From: Cliona cf. orientalis
Taxonomy: Eukaryota > Porifera > Demospongiae > Clionaida > Clionaidae
NCBI GenBank assembly: GCA_963930775.1
Contig: OZ005706.1
Span: forward strand, 4,826,545 to 4,890,544
Reading direction: 5' to 3'
DNA length: 64,000 nucleotides
Shown here: positions 55,801 through 63,441 of the stretch, one piece after another
How the letters are laid out: each line of letters begins with the position of its first letter
How positions within the stretch are numbered: the first letter of the stretch is position 1
Notes under the pieces: model-generated
The model's input: the letters and a program-made list of their open reading frames with translations, nothing else
Told to the model about the DNA's origin: nothing
The model's database searches: none
Program-made: the position numbers and the translations under genes

Positions 55801-58800
55801 GAAGGTAGCTGGCTGACAAAGAAGGCTGTTTTGGCCAAGTAGCGACGAGAAAGAGTTGTTTAGAGAGCGAATTTTAGAGGATAGTAAGTTCATTGTTGGT
55901 TCTGGCTACCCGTTGTTGATTAGGCCACTCCAAATGAGAACAAAGTTTCCCGTCCTGGCTTCCTGTATTTTACATGCGGGTGGGTGCCCATTACCATTAG
56001 CCATTACTATGAATATCATTATGAGCACAATGAATATAATTAAAATTCTTCATCCCACAACTGTACACACAACACATGGCCTACACATGACAACACAGTA
56101 TTAGAGGCATATGACAGTACATACAGAGAGGCTATGTCTTAGTAGATGATTTCTTGGCATTTGGAATTGGTTGTTTGTCTGCACAACTCGAACACTGGGG
56201 ATAGTAAGGTTCAGTATCACTCCATGGAGGTACGGAGGCAGCACAATAGACACAAATGTCTTCAAACTTCGCAGAGTAGTACAACTTCTCAATGGGGTCC
56301 TCGCAAGACATCTGGCGTACATACACAACGTCTTTCAAGTACGTTGGGATGTCTGCATCCTGAAGTTGAGCCCCACAAGAAAACGACATACCATCCAAAG
56401 CTCCCTCTAGCTCCTCTCTTTCATTCTTCTTTAGCTTCCTTTTGGAGTAAATGAGTCTCCACATTTCACATTCTTCACACAAAAGCATCATTTCAGTGTT
56501 CTTCACGTGTTGCACACTTGGGTAAAATGGTAAAGACTTCTGCTTTTGAGATTTGCGCTGTGATGAAGGTCGATGTTCTTCGCTGGTTTTGGTTCCAAAT
56601 AAATCTGCAAATTGCTTATAGTGTCCTTCAGAACCAGGCACCGGATCTGGGAGGTGATTGAGCTTCCTGAATGCATCAGTTGGTAGTCTAGGAGGAAGAC
56701 ATACCTCACAATCATCTTTTCCACACTTTAAAATATCAAAAAAGTAGTGTCGCTGCTTACAGCAGTGCGAGATGAAATTCGTCAAATTAAGAGGAAGGTC
56801 CTTGGCACTCACTTTGTCTTCTTTGCTAAGACTAAACTCTTGATCAATAGAGAGTATGGACGTCCACAAGTCATTAAGTTCATCATCGCTAGCAGCCATG
56901 AACACACTGAACTTCTGTCCTTTCAGCTCCAGCCTCCTTGCTATATCCGTAAGCAAAATCTTGACGCTTGATATCGAATCTAGTGATGCTTCACGAAATT
57001 TTTTATTCTTTCAGCTACTACTCGAAGTGCCTTTAAAGAATTACATTTGGCAGCCTCCATCTCCATTTCATCAGGCATTTTCTTTTGTGCTAGTGCAACA
57101 GCTTGAAGACCCAAGTTAAGAATAGACATTATCCGCTCAACTGGGTTCCTGTACGAGTGGTAAGGTGCTGTTCTGACTGCACACAAGTAATCCAAATCCA
57201 GCTTTCGATAGAGAGCAATTAGTGCCAATTTGACCGAGATGTAAGTTACTCGATGGTCAGGACCACCATCGAAAACAACTGGCTTGTCTCGAGCTCTTTC
57301 ATCAATGATTTTTGCAAGTTCTGTGGAATGGCGTATGGGTGAAGATGGTTCAAATGCACCCTCCTTGAACATCACCATCACAGCCCCAGTGTACCACGAA
57401 CCACTAATTTCGTCTGGGATGTCACACACCAAAACAACGGAAGGGATAACACTAAACTTCGTAAAATCGTGGTCAGCAGCTTGCAATAGCATCCCAGAAC
57501 GAACTATCACTTGCCTTCCTCTTTCCGCTGATGCCACAGGGGCACCTGGCTCGCCAATCTCAACCCTGTGTTTGTCATCAATGCACACGAAAATGGAGTG
57601 ATTTCGGAGTAAAATAGCGTATTCCCTGTCATAACGGAAGAGGCAAGCTGCATAATGTGCATCTTCATGTTGCTTTCTCCACTGTCGCTGTTGCACTCAA
57701 TGTCTCACTTGTAGGCGACCCGTGTATCTCAGAGATGTGTATGATGACAAACAGACTGGAGAAAACTGAAGACGGATCCATTCATCTGATGGGACTGGTG
57801 TATCGCTCGGACATCTTTCTACAACTTTCTCTCGGAGGTCACGGACTGAAATTGCTTTGGCGATATGGGTAACTGAAGAATGCCTCCTATCATCAACAGC
57901 TGTACCGATGTCTTCCTCGATAAATTCTTTAGCTTTCGTCCAAAATGTGTCAAACTTTGACCTCTGCCCACCATAGTGGTCACGCAAGTCGTACACTAGA
58001 GATGGCTCTTCTAGCTCAAACATTGCTGCAACCCTTTCGTCAATTTCGGCTTGATCAAGATTAGTGGAGGCTGAATTGTCACTGACTAATTCCTTGTACT
58101 AATGTCGAAGCACAGACTTCTTGGTAGATGGAGAAGCAAGACCAAACATCTCAAACGCTTCCCTTCTCATAGCTCGAGTGTGAAACACAGGGATATCCTT
58201 CTTTAGCTGCTCAATTATAGGCTGTGTTGTGCGTAATGCATCATCAATACTTGTGGCTGTGCTATGCCAGATCCAATGTAGATTTCCAATGTTGCTTCCA
58301 GGAGCATATGTGACATGAATGAGAGGGACATCGAGACCCATTCTTAGTGCCTGTAACCATTCATACCTCCTCCGTCGATCTGCTGGAAGAAATTTCCCTA
58401 GTTCCAAGGGAGTGTCAAAATCCAGCTCCTTGATAGCTTCACTAATGGAGGAGAGAAAAGCAGGGGGAAGAATGCGACGTTTGGTGAAGAATAGAGAGAT
58501 ATTGTCACCAATCTGTCTCACTGCTTCAGTTGATGAGTGAATCTCCTCCATTCTTGCTCTTTTTGACAAAAGGAGATCGGCATAGGATGCAAGCGTGCGT
58601 GCCAACTGTTCTACGTCCTTTCTCACAGCGAACCACAGCGGCCTCCTCCAAAATGGACTCTGAAGACAAGAGAATAAAGCCTGCGAATGTGATAGCAGCA
58701 CATCTCTAGACAAAGAAGAGGGTATCCGCTTTCTGTGCTTGTGTTGCTCTGGCTTATTATAGCCATTGAATTGCCGAAATAGAGTTGGGATGGTGCACCC

Positions 58801-61800
58801 TCTCTCACTGAGGGTTGAATGAGATCCATCCACATACCACAGTGTGTCCCTCAATGTCTGTACTGCTCTCGAAGCAATTCCACTCTGAATTTCTTCAGAC
58901 TCCCTTTGGAGATCTTTAGATCTTAGAAGCGACAGTAGATCATTGTACAATTCGTCTCGCTTGTTCCGTACACTGACACTTGGAGGAAACTTCACAGAGT
59001 TCAACCGTCGTTGAGCAGCGAACATGACTTGGAAGGCATCTCTAGCAGGGGTAGGTCTTCAGGTACTCTTGACAATACATAAAATTTCAAGAACCGACCA
59101 AAAGATACAGTGACATCGTTCACTGGAAGTTCATGATCACCAACTGGATCCAAGGCTTCTTTTGTGGATCCAACCCAAACCTCCTCAACAGTAGTATGCT
59201 CAGCTTTGCTGTCACTAAGCCTAGGCAAGACAACCTACAAACACAAACAAATATTTTCATAGAAGTATATGAATAGCGGAAACCACGTATGAATGTACAC
59301 TCGTGGTTTTAGTACCGTAGTACAAGCACAACCTTGTTCAACTATGAGCACAGAATACCAATATCTTTCTTGGATATATCTGCTGTAAGATCTTTGTACT
59401 GCTGAGCACTATTTTTTCCTTGTACTTTGCAAACTGAAGTACTCTTCCAATAGACCATGAACATTTCATTTCTGAATCATCTGTTTTAAACACACACAAC
59501 TCTCCTATTTTGATCATTTTGTTGATAACTGGTGGAGCATAGTCTTCAAAAGTTGTACACATATCTTGCTTCACATCTTTAGCATATGGCTGTTTGTTTC
59601 GAACTCAGAAAAGTCTGTCTGAGGATACTCTTTCGCCTTCTTGAAACAGTCAAACTGCTGTAGTTTTGCGGATGAAATTGAACGCTCAGGATTATCAAAA
59701 ATATCCTTTAGGAATGGAGTAGATGAGAAAACTATTGGCTTGACTTTATTCTTGATGATTTCTTTTGCTTTCCTTTGGATCTGCTTCTGAATATCTACAT
59801 TGGATGACTTTGTTAACTTTGGAAGTGATTGTTGTAATTGGCTGAATTTTCTTTTAGTTTAGGACAGATTAAGCCACTATCAATCTGCGTGAGAGTTTTT
59901 ATGTCAGCTGCGATGTCCTTAGAACTTCTGGTACTAATGTTGTGATGACAAGTTCATCTGTGGCAGTGCAGTTGTCATCATCATCATCTTCACTGTCATC
60001 AGAATAATTGTTTACAACCGTTTCTTACCATCACCCAACCTGTCCCACTTCTTGTGCTCCTTAAATGAATCAGCCATACCAAGCTCTTCAATTGACCCCT
60101 TATCTCTTATTTCTTCTTTCACAATTGCTTCTGCTATATAGCCACATCTATGATCTTACACTAAGATTGCCTAAATATATATTCTTTCCTTCCTTTACTT
60201 TATGCTTTTCTAGTTGAGGATACACGATTCCAGTTTTATTTGACTCAACTTGTAGGGTGGTCTGTATTTGTAGGCGATGCAAGCGCTTCAGCAGGCAATA
60301 TAAGTGGCAATATAATGCAGACCAGGAGTTTCAAGCTTTAACAATAGCTACTGAGGAGCAACCCTGACTGTCTGAGTTGAGATACAGAATTGAATGAATT
60401 CATGTATTAAAACATCATGAAATCGATCCATTATAATCATGCTGATCCAAATAATATAGTCTCTAATAGTTAGCCCATGCATGCGTATTATTTATGTATA
60501 ATGCATCATTACGTTATTGTGACATTATATCATAAATCTGGAAATTTTCGTTGTAAAAATATTTTTGTAGTCGATGGCGGGTACGAAAATGGGCATGCAC
60601 TATTAACGCTAATGCGGTAAGGGGTCGTTCCTACGAAAAAAATTTTATACGAAAATTTATCATACGAAAGTTTCTTTACACAAAAATTTCCAGATCTACG
60701 GTACATACTTGTTATATTATTATTGTTTCTCTGATGAGTTATAGCTATTTGAATGCCACACTTCTATTTGGGTGGTTTCTACCAGCATTCCACAATGTTT
60801 TCATTGACATGAGATTAGCCCATCATTTTGTTTCCACTCTCTCCCTCCTCCCTATCTTATATTTCATGTATGTATGTTTCCACAGCTCAGAGAGTCTGCA
60901 AGTGTTTGGAAAGGAGAATTACATATCACCTCGTAATAGTCAGCAGTACTTCTATAAGATATCACCCATGATGATGATTCAAGTGCCTAACAAAGTATAT
61001 TTAACAGTTTATAATTTTTTGATCAATATAGCTCTGTTGCTTCATTTGCATGTATTATACATCTCCACTATGCAGCAAAACCATGTGTCAGTGGGAAAGA
61101 TGGACCTCGTCTGGAGGTCAAAGTTTGGTGACAGGGGTAGGATTCAGACAGGACAGCTAAAAGCAGCGGTACATATTATGTTAATTATGATTACTTTCAG
61201 CGTATGGTAATGTTCATTTTTGTGGTTCAGATTCCTCCTCTACCCGAGTTGAAATTGACTGTAGTTGAGGCTCCAGGAAGTATTCAACTGGAGGAACCAT
61301 TTGCTGTGACATGCAGGATTACTAACACAACGTATGTTGGTATCGAATACCGTATAGCTGGAAAATTTAGCGAGGAATTAAATTCGGCAGTTTGGCAGTC
61401 TATATTACAACCGCCAAATTAAAATCTGCCAAAATTTCCCACTCGTATATGTACGTATGGCAATCCCATACCAATCAGCCAATATTCTTGTGATAGCGAT
61501 TTGGGGCTCAACCACCAAATTTAATTCCCGCCAATATTTCCGGCTATACGGTACTATTATTCTATGTATGAGTAATTTGTTGTTGGAAATAAATATTGTC
61601 AAGGCTAATATCCATTTGCATGGGCCAATAAATTATTTAATCTTTTAAATTTTGCCATAATTTTTTTTACCTATAGTAATATTAATGTCGAACAAATAAA
61701 ACTATGCAGAAACCGACCAATGAGATTACGATCACTCTTGGAGAAGGTTTCTGATAGTGGAATACTGTGGAGTGGCATAACTGGAAAGGTTAGTAGTTTG

Positions 61801-63255
61801 TATCTGTGGCAGTATCTCATTTACAGTGTAGAATGGGCAGCCTAATTGCATGTGATTTATAATTTTGTTACGAAAACAGTTGTATTATCACAGCAGACGT
61901 ATCACTTTTTCACCAACCACATCCCCCTAACCCAGTGCCCAACATAAATCCTCGATAAAGCTGTTGTTAAAATCTGGTTTTGACTGAGTACACAGGGCTT
62001 ACTGTTCTTAAGTAATGTTTAATGCATGCACCCAACTAGAGCTCTGTAGAGCACATACCCCGCACGCTCTGCCACTGTATATAGCGTAGTATTGCAAATG
62101 ACTTAACAACCCTTTCCAACATTGAGCTTGAGCATGCGCAGTCACATCAGCATACTAAAAGAATGGGTGTGGTCGATAAACAACTGGCATGCTGAACAGA
62201 AAATGTACGATTTGTAGCACTAATAAGCCTTTTTGAGCAATTCAAAGTGCGTTCAAACCATTTTTTCACTGATATCTACTGATTGGTTGTGCTTACAGCT
62301 CGCATAGATGCCTAGAATACGAGATCTGGCAAATTTCGTGCCGACAACGACAACGGCAGACAGACAAACTGATTGCTTTATCCCTTGCACATGTGCGCGA
62401 GGTATTAAAGGGGTTGTGATATTTACCACTTAGTCGAAAATTGTCCACTGTTCGCATGATTCGGTTCTTTTTTTTTTTTTTTTCTATAATAATTCTTGTG
62501 AATAACACAAAGGATACATGAATAGACATAGGCTAATCCTGACCATGCACCCTAAAGTAAACACTATGATTTAGTAGCAGAGTTCCTAGTTCGAGCCCTA
62601 GTTCTAGAAGCAATTGGTGTCCAATGGCGTGTCTTTCTGGTGGCAATACTGAGCCCAGGAGTGCCATCAACCACTTTGTAGTTCACGGTAGCATTTTCAG
62701 GGATGGTAAGTGGGATGTCAGATTCAGAACTGGAGTCATCATCACTCGGTGGTGGACGACGGCAGTGGGGTGGAATTCTCCTCAACTGAGCCTCGCTAAG
62801 CGGAATCCTCTTCCTTCTCTTCTCAGAGAGGTAGCTGAACAATAGTAGCTATCACACTAAATGACTGTGACTGCATGCATTCCATTGAGATGGGATCTGA
62901 CTCCGATTTTGAAGTAAATCTATTGTCCACGATTTTCTAATAGCAATTGTGTTTCTATAAACTATATATATTGGAGAGCTTAATTGCCAAATTCTTATCT
63001 TGCTGACCTTATGTTCAAGCATCTTGAACATGCTAACAGTGGGTGGTGCAAAATTTTTGACTCTTTTTTAATTTCTAGCCACATAATATTTATTTGCCAC
63101 TGACAGTGATAAGCACATGGAATGATAAGCATGTGCTGTATTTCTATCAGTCCTAATTATGTAAAAATTGCATCATGTAGGTGCATAGTGTGCTTGCAGG
63201 GGACAGTTCAATGGAAGTCAAGTTTTCACTTATTCCAGTGAGACCTGGCTTACAG
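34816..63255 (+). CDS. TRAPPC13: TRAPP complex subunit 13, 11 exons visible, 3' end outside window
   Basis: Exons: 34816-34858, 36735-36903, 36998-37082, 45676-45803, 46165-46240, 46312-46520, 60886-60994, 61076-61168, 61231-61331, 61677-61788 and 63181-63255. All introns are GT-AG and phases agree at every junction, giving 400 codons; the family is about 417 aa. Diagnostic stretches in order: VMRLTKPQLMTTVPV, FLGETFSGFVTVHNDSQ, EELFLRKFFKFG, KPLDVKTKFMNVEDN, VQIQNITPHPMYLEVVSFDP, VGKMDLVWRSKFGDRGRIQT, and LEEPFAVTCRITN. Family knowledge: TRAPPC13 is a TRAPPIII-type subunit acting in vesicle traffic and autophagy, cytosolic and Golgi associated. The last exon of about 15-35 residues is not found before 64000. 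Introns 3 (8.6 kb) and 6 (14.4 kb) hold many nested elements. The start is chosen because it aligns with the family N-terminus and splices in phase. Confidence 0.92.
35270..35965. repeat. Large inverted repeat flanking a MITE-like element
   Basis: The arm at about 35275-35330 (CCTCGTACCCAGGCCCTTCA, then GAGGAGGAGGAGAGGGCC) is repeated inverted at about 35897-35958. Between the arms sits the TACCGTA element of 35392-35799. The arms look like ends of a separate GCCTCGTACCCAGG family into which the other element inserted. All of it lies in TRAPPC13 intron 1. Confidence 0.6.
35392..35799. mobile_element. MITE-like element with TACCGTATTCGCTCGATCAG ends
   Basis: Left TACCGTATTCGCTCGATCAG, continuing ACGCCGC, pairs with an inverted copy at the right end (one C/T difference in 27). 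Inside, GCCGCTCTCGAATAGT-like words recur several times on one strand, near both ends. It is 408 bp. The short frames over it are shadows. Confidence 0.8.
35963..36381. mobile_element. MITE-like element with CATACCTACCAACCC ends
   Basis: The left end CATACCTACCAACCC and the inverted right end CATACTTACCAACCC differ by one base. Inside, TTTCTCGGGAT occurs three times. The same end pattern (CATA.TT.CCAAC) is found at 2511-2823. It is 419 bp in TRAPPC13 intron 1. Confidence 0.7.
36395..36610 (-). repeat. Dispersed repeat shared with both segmental duplication copies
   Basis: The reverse complement of the 24690-24930 and 18700-18900 segments. Shared words include TTGTTTTGGC(C/T)AC and TTCTTGGAGAAATGCCAC. 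This shows that the right end of the duplication contains a dispersed element that also moved on its own. Confidence 0.6.
37083..37980 (+). other. First part of TRAPPC13 intron 3
   Basis: No coding segment with family resemblance. It is rich in ACATGTACA-like words. I see nothing else supportable here. Confidence 0.4.
37989..38279. mobile_element. Short element with perfect 18-bp inverted ends
   Basis: GTGACTTACATTCAGTGG near 37989-38010 is repeated perfectly inverted as CCACTGAATGTAAGTCAC near 38261-38279. A partial extra copy (TTACATTCAGTG) sits just outside the left end, and TTTTGTACAG lies beside both ends. Non-coding, about 290 bp. Confidence 0.75.
38610..40381 (-). pseudogene. IS630/Tc1-like DDE transposase, frameshifted
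   Basis: From the ATG at 40381 (MPPKTKRQKQLASAQAVKQR), through an acidic region (DSEEEDDNEINFDF), KYQREGVLWQNEDLN and, in another frame, FCKWVNEVLLPNEVLDPGFP. Next comes FRDESTFRANEGRTYYWG (first catalytic D region), then VWVFDHSSCHRAFSSDALNA with NAKPGGKQPCMQDT (second D region), and finally FHCEFNPIERCW (third, E). The pieces lie in order on the minus strand but in different frames, so there are at least four frameshifts. Family knowledge: these D-D-E proteins cut and paste DNA transposons at TA sites. It is nested in TRAPPC13 intron 3, opposite in strand. Its own terminal repeats were not identified. Confidence 0.7.
40793..40996 (-). CDS. Unrecognised 67-codon ORF
   Basis: Starts MKPAKCFPRGQNRREAFSSR and continues with SVESDDELFVPVVEQWKH. 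It is basic then acidic. The last ~14 codons run into a G-rich repeat fragment (about 40740-40830), so the true C-terminus is unknown. Upstream, toward 41060, the DNA is GC-richer with TGATGACGC, and may be a promoter. It may be a first exon of a nested gene or of an element. No family is recognised. Confidence 0.25.
   Translation of the reverse strand: MKPAKCFPRGQNRREAFSSRFNGYSKMLGGSQSVESDDELFVPVVEQWKHNKSSDLFRGGEPGDIPP
41000..42250. other. TRAPPC13 intron 3, nothing recognised
   Basis: Short frames only, none with family resemblance. No convincing inverted-repeat ends. Confidence 0.35.
42255..43637 (-). pseudogene. Unrecognised nested gene remnants on the minus strand
   Basis: Five overlapping frames follow one another on the minus strand. 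In order: KWELISNIPDDTCMLEECER; VHISEEGILKLDASKC; GRYFDKSHQSPVVHYLVFDC; KLFNSGQYLAGKEFSPDVRC; and SYAPEAYSFNLCDISGMFAN. Their density and balanced composition suggest one protein of about 350-400 aa broken by frameshifts or small introns. I do not recognise the family. Given its setting in an intron full of element remnants, a mobile-element origin is likely but unproven. Confidence 0.3.
43840..44020 (+). repeat. Diverged short tandem repeat
   Basis: GATACACCTGCAAAGAGGAA, a middle copy with ACACCTGCATGCAAAGAGGA, and GATACACCTGCAAAGTGGAA occur about 60 bp apart, separated by TTTTTCTTCT-type runs. Three units. The open frames over it are by-products. Confidence 0.55.
44350..44577 (-). pseudogene. 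psq-type helix-turn-helix fragment (Pogo/Tigger-like)
   Basis: The minus-strand frame contains GMGLREASWLYNVPVETLRR and then RVTG-VDLGCR. This is the typical recognition helix of psq/CENP-B-like DNA-binding domains of Pogo/Tigger transposases. No catalytic domain follows within the intron, so it is a fragment. The frame ends at 44350. Confidence 0.6.
44700..45675. other. End of TRAPPC13 intron 3
   Basis: AT-rich and non-coding. The phrase ATGTGCTGTAATTRATARCCACATTCTCTGTA occurs twice in tandem near 45604-45672, just before exon 4; the unit is about 35 bp. Confidence 0.4.
45922..46006. repeat. Hairpin-forming inverted repeat
   Basis: ACATTTACTTATACAGTACA (45922 onward) pairs with the inverted ACATTTACTTATACACAGTG ending at 46006. 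It lies in TRAPPC13 intron 4. Arms are about 22-28 bp and imperfect, and the loop is about 35 bp. Confidence 0.6.
46521..47264. other. First part of TRAPPC13 intron 6
   Basis: Non-coding, AT-rich. No gene recognised. Confidence 0.35.
47265..47465. mobile_element. TACCGTATA-type element, degenerate copy
   Basis: Starts TACCGTATAACCAGAAAATT and is collinear with 61348-61553: AAATCTGCCAAAATC, ATGTACGTATGGC, CAACCACCAAATTTAATTCC. The right TACGGTA end is lost or mutated here. Confidence 0.6.
47908..48594 (+). CDS. Helitron-type N-terminal ORF with Arg/Glu-rich repeats (fragment)
   Basis: 228 codons; the likely start is the second ATG at 47932 (MSSTNTESADAKRERRLQRR). It is a long charged helix of RERERAHRASETAEQREQRL-type repeats, then three perfect 57-bp units (48244-48414) encoding RDRLANESAEEREARLQQM. 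Three diverged Asp-Thr-Pro-Ser-Pro repeats follow (DTPSPPSTPDLPPYID). Such ESAEEREARLQ repeats are known at the N-terminus of animal Helitron Rep/helicase polyproteins. No Rep or PIF1-helicase domain follows, so this would be a 5' fragment. The identification rests on the repeat style only. The minus-strand frames across it are repeat shadows. Confidence 0.5.
   Translation: MFFATVFNMSSTNTESADAKRERRLQRRRERERAHRASETAEQREQRLSRRRIRDRARREAQSVEQRQTLLQRRRERLNAESGEERDVRLQHMREVSRDTRANESSQQRAVRLQQMRDRLANESAEEREARLQQMRDRLANESAEEREARLQQMRDRLANESAEEREARLQQMSDTPSPPSTPDLPPYIDSDTPSPPDLLPYIDIDTPLPPSTPDLPPYIDRDTPSLR
48735..48960 (+). repeat. Minisatellite of GGTGAACAAAAGTCC words
   Basis: About ten copies of a ~20-26-bp word (GGTGAACAAAAGTCCTAGAT and variants with GAACACAAGTCC, GAATACAAGTCCAGGATACT). 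A higher-order unit of about 78 bp is visible (CAGGATACTTATTCTTGGTG and CAGGATACTTACTCTTGGTG). It follows the Helitron-type ORF. Confidence 0.7.
49133..49333 (-). CDS. Unrecognised 66-codon ORF
   Basis: A minus-strand frame, VSVGEINCNCSTLVVSRSQC and then SEFSRAI, flanked upstream by a short conserved phrase (CCACATACCTGCAAAGACTC) that recurs diverged near 49400-49440. It could be a terminal exon of an element gene. No family recognised. Confidence 0.2.
   Translation of the reverse strand: MEVKEETGRVSVGEINCNCSTLVVSRSQCGPRGGSSQPTPPNVCVHRNGMPKAKSSSSVSEFSRAI
50010..50396 (-). pseudogene. Coiled-coil ORF with an in-frame TGA
   Basis: From the ATG at 50396 (MGSLSSKDERSVKSVDISSM), Lys/Glu-rich helix, then a TGA after KEEELKQ. 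It continues in the same frame as QEELNRREEEVKSMIEDEKK and ends IRRKRRKLN. Strongly charged heptad-like composition. It lies downstream of the SAP/OB-fold ORF on the same strand and may belong to the same element. Confidence 0.35.
50550..50785 (-). repeat. ~42-bp tandem repeat, open on both strands
   Basis: Six units around TCACATGGATTCTCCCACTC and CCACGTGGATTCCCCCACTC, period about 42 bp (14 codons). On the minus strand it encodes repeats of the form VDSEWGNPCE. On the plus strand the same unit is also open. It sits between the coiled-coil and OB-fold ORFs; coding use is uncertain. Confidence 0.6.
51044..52600 (-). pseudogene. SAP + Arg/Ser-rich + OB-fold (RPA70-like) protein, frameshifted 5' part
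   Basis: The C-terminal 306-codon frame (51964-51044) has two OB-fold-like parts: YKLKGVTVRSYRGADYLSVG, then a zinc-ribbon pattern CIGC ... CTKC as in the RPA70 DNA-binding domain C. Upstream (52600-52000) the minus strand reads MPPKRTSAKQQQRLTLSNIL, then in another frame LKARNLSSTGNKKALAERLS (SAP-domain-like), then an Arg/Ser/His-rich stretch (RSGRSRDDYHGPHSRSHSRS). At least two frameshifts separate these. Family knowledge: RPA-like OB folds bind single-stranded DNA, and some Helitrons and other elements carry captured RPA genes. The SAP, SR and OB order is unusual. It could be an independent retro-copied gene. Confidence 0.5.
52857..54620 (-). pseudogene. DIRS-like retroelement remnants (Gag-like and RT start)
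   Basis: Gag side: LGQFVEMRELLANNITLLSQ (54519 down), then in another frame SDPTTRDQLAYAHLIIREAP, and a cysteine/histidine block CIFPGNCGYRHICATCHLPH with VRDC. RT side (53591-52857): GRLLGPVPPHLTPLVHTSPL-GLVPK, then DLSSPLGSSVNDGI, LVIVDLTDA, RIVPVHPADYDLLGIWWRGN and LPFGLRSTPKIFNAIADLLD. These motif sets are typical of DIRS/tyrosine-recombinase retroelements of animals. Stops and frameshifts break it, and no YR recombinase or RNase H is seen downstream. It is oriented opposite to TRAPPC13 within intron 6. Confidence 0.6.
54796..55268 (-). repeat. Putative 3' LTR of the Gypsy-like remnant
   Basis: On the minus strand, just after the integrase tail, a purine tract (AGAAGGGGAGGAGGG, ending about 55268) precedes TAACAACTTG. 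About 470 bp later CCCTGGTCGTTACA is a plausible LTR end. There is no second LTR in the window to confirm this. The position fits a 3' LTR. Confidence 0.35.
55295..55690 (-). pseudogene. Ty3/Gypsy-like integrase C-terminus
   Basis: The minus-strand frame contains SDRVQQKQEQQKSSHDKNAQ, VKEFQVGDLVCARKF, KEWIPGKLKYL and ends PPTLRRSSRATHPPDCFGYS. This is the usual tail of Gypsy integrases: the QK..HDK..K.R.F..GD.V pattern, then an RRS.R...PPD tail. Sequence 5' of about 55705 belongs to another repeat (CAGTGGCGTGTCCAGG), so the rest of Pol is missing. Confidence 0.65.
55695..55830. repeat. CAGTGGCGTGTCCAGGATT repeat fragment
   Basis: Begins CAGTGGCGTGTCCAGGATTT at about 55709, resembling the ends at 13789 and 22138. 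It carries CACGCCC words that are frequent in dispersed repeats here. The other end is not identified. It truncates the Gypsy integrase frame. Confidence 0.4.
56132..60090 (-). pseudogene. Large DDE-like element or domesticated protein, nested, two in-frame stops
   Basis: From about 60090 (MADSFKEHKKWDRLG, frame broken), through FEDYAPPVINKMIKIGELCV (59574-59338), a likely intron ending TTTGTAG (59235), then PRLSDSKAEHTTVEEVWVGS. A one-base shift near 59010 leads into FAAQRRLNSVKFPP. The long frame 59025-56980 is open except for a TAG (58101-58099) and a TGA (57699-57697), both in frame. Its centre has FVCIDDKHRVEIGEPGAPVA, VFDGGPDHRVTYISVKLALI and APYHSYRNPVERIMSILNLG, a D-D-E-like arrangement. 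After a shift near 56990 a Cys-rich tail follows (CGKDDCEVC, CEECEMWRLIYSKRKL, CVYCAASV ... CSSC). Family knowledge: I recall similar uncharacterised multi-copy proteins in sponges and corals. A mobile-element transposase is the likely origin. Confidence 0.5.
60531..60703. mobile_element. MITE-like element ending AGATCTACGGTA
   Basis: AAATCTGGAAATTTTCGTTG at the left pairs with the inverted end of the right side (AAAAATTTCCAGATCTACGGTA). Inside, CGAAAATGGGCATGCAC, ATTAACGCTAATGCGGTA and GGGTCGTT match the element at 63442-63609, so they are related. The left end has lost the TACCGTA. Confidence 0.65.
61348..61553. mobile_element. MITE-like element beside TRAPPC13 exon 9
   Basis: The left end TACCGTATAGCTGGAAAATT pairs with inverted TACCGTATAGCCGGAAATAT at the right. 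It is 206 bp and starts 17 bp after the end of exon 9 (61331). The splice donor GTATGT is intact. Confidence 0.8.
62036..62408. mobile_element. MITE-like element, CTAGAGCTCT/ACCCCGCG family, copy 3
   Basis: Begins AACTAGAGCTCTGTAGAGCA then TACCCCGCACGC, and ends TTTATCCCTTGCACATGTGC plus GCGAGGTA. It is more diverged than copies 1 and 2. It lies in TRAPPC13 intron 10. Confidence 0.65.
62564..62842 (-). CDS. Unrecognised 92-codon ORF in TRAPPC13 intron 10
   Basis: An intact minus-strand frame: MFSYLSEKRRKRIPLSEAQL, an acidic serine stretch (SDDDSSSESDIP), then a basic end (SRTRARTRNSATKS). It is preserved without stops, unlike most nested frames. It might be a small nested gene, the last or first exon of one, or an element fragment. 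No family recognised. Confidence 0.3.
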   Translation of the reverse strand: MFSYLSEKRRKRIPLSEAQLRRIPPHCRRPPPSDDDSSSESDIPLTIPENATVNYKVVDGTPGLSIATRKTRHWTPIASRTRARTRNSATKS

Positions 63256-63441
63256 GTATGTGTAACTCAGCAACATCGTACATATGGATACTATACATAC
63301 ATTCTTAACTTCTGCTCATGTGAATATCGATAGGTATGGAGAGTTTCCATGTAAGCCTTGCTTTGCTTTTTGCATGATTCATAACTATCAGCAGGATTGT
63401 TTATTGATGGAAGTGAACTTACATACATACATGCACTCATA

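Noticed and set aside
57697-57699. Selenocysteine at the in-frame TGA of the DDE-like gene
   Set aside because: No cysteine-type context, no visible SECIS-like hairpin downstream, and a TAG occurs in the same frame; decay is simpler.
60734-61210. 158-codon plus-strand frame as a separate gene
   Set aside because: It reads through TRAPPC13 exons 7 and 8 and the intron between them. The splice-joined model matches the family better.
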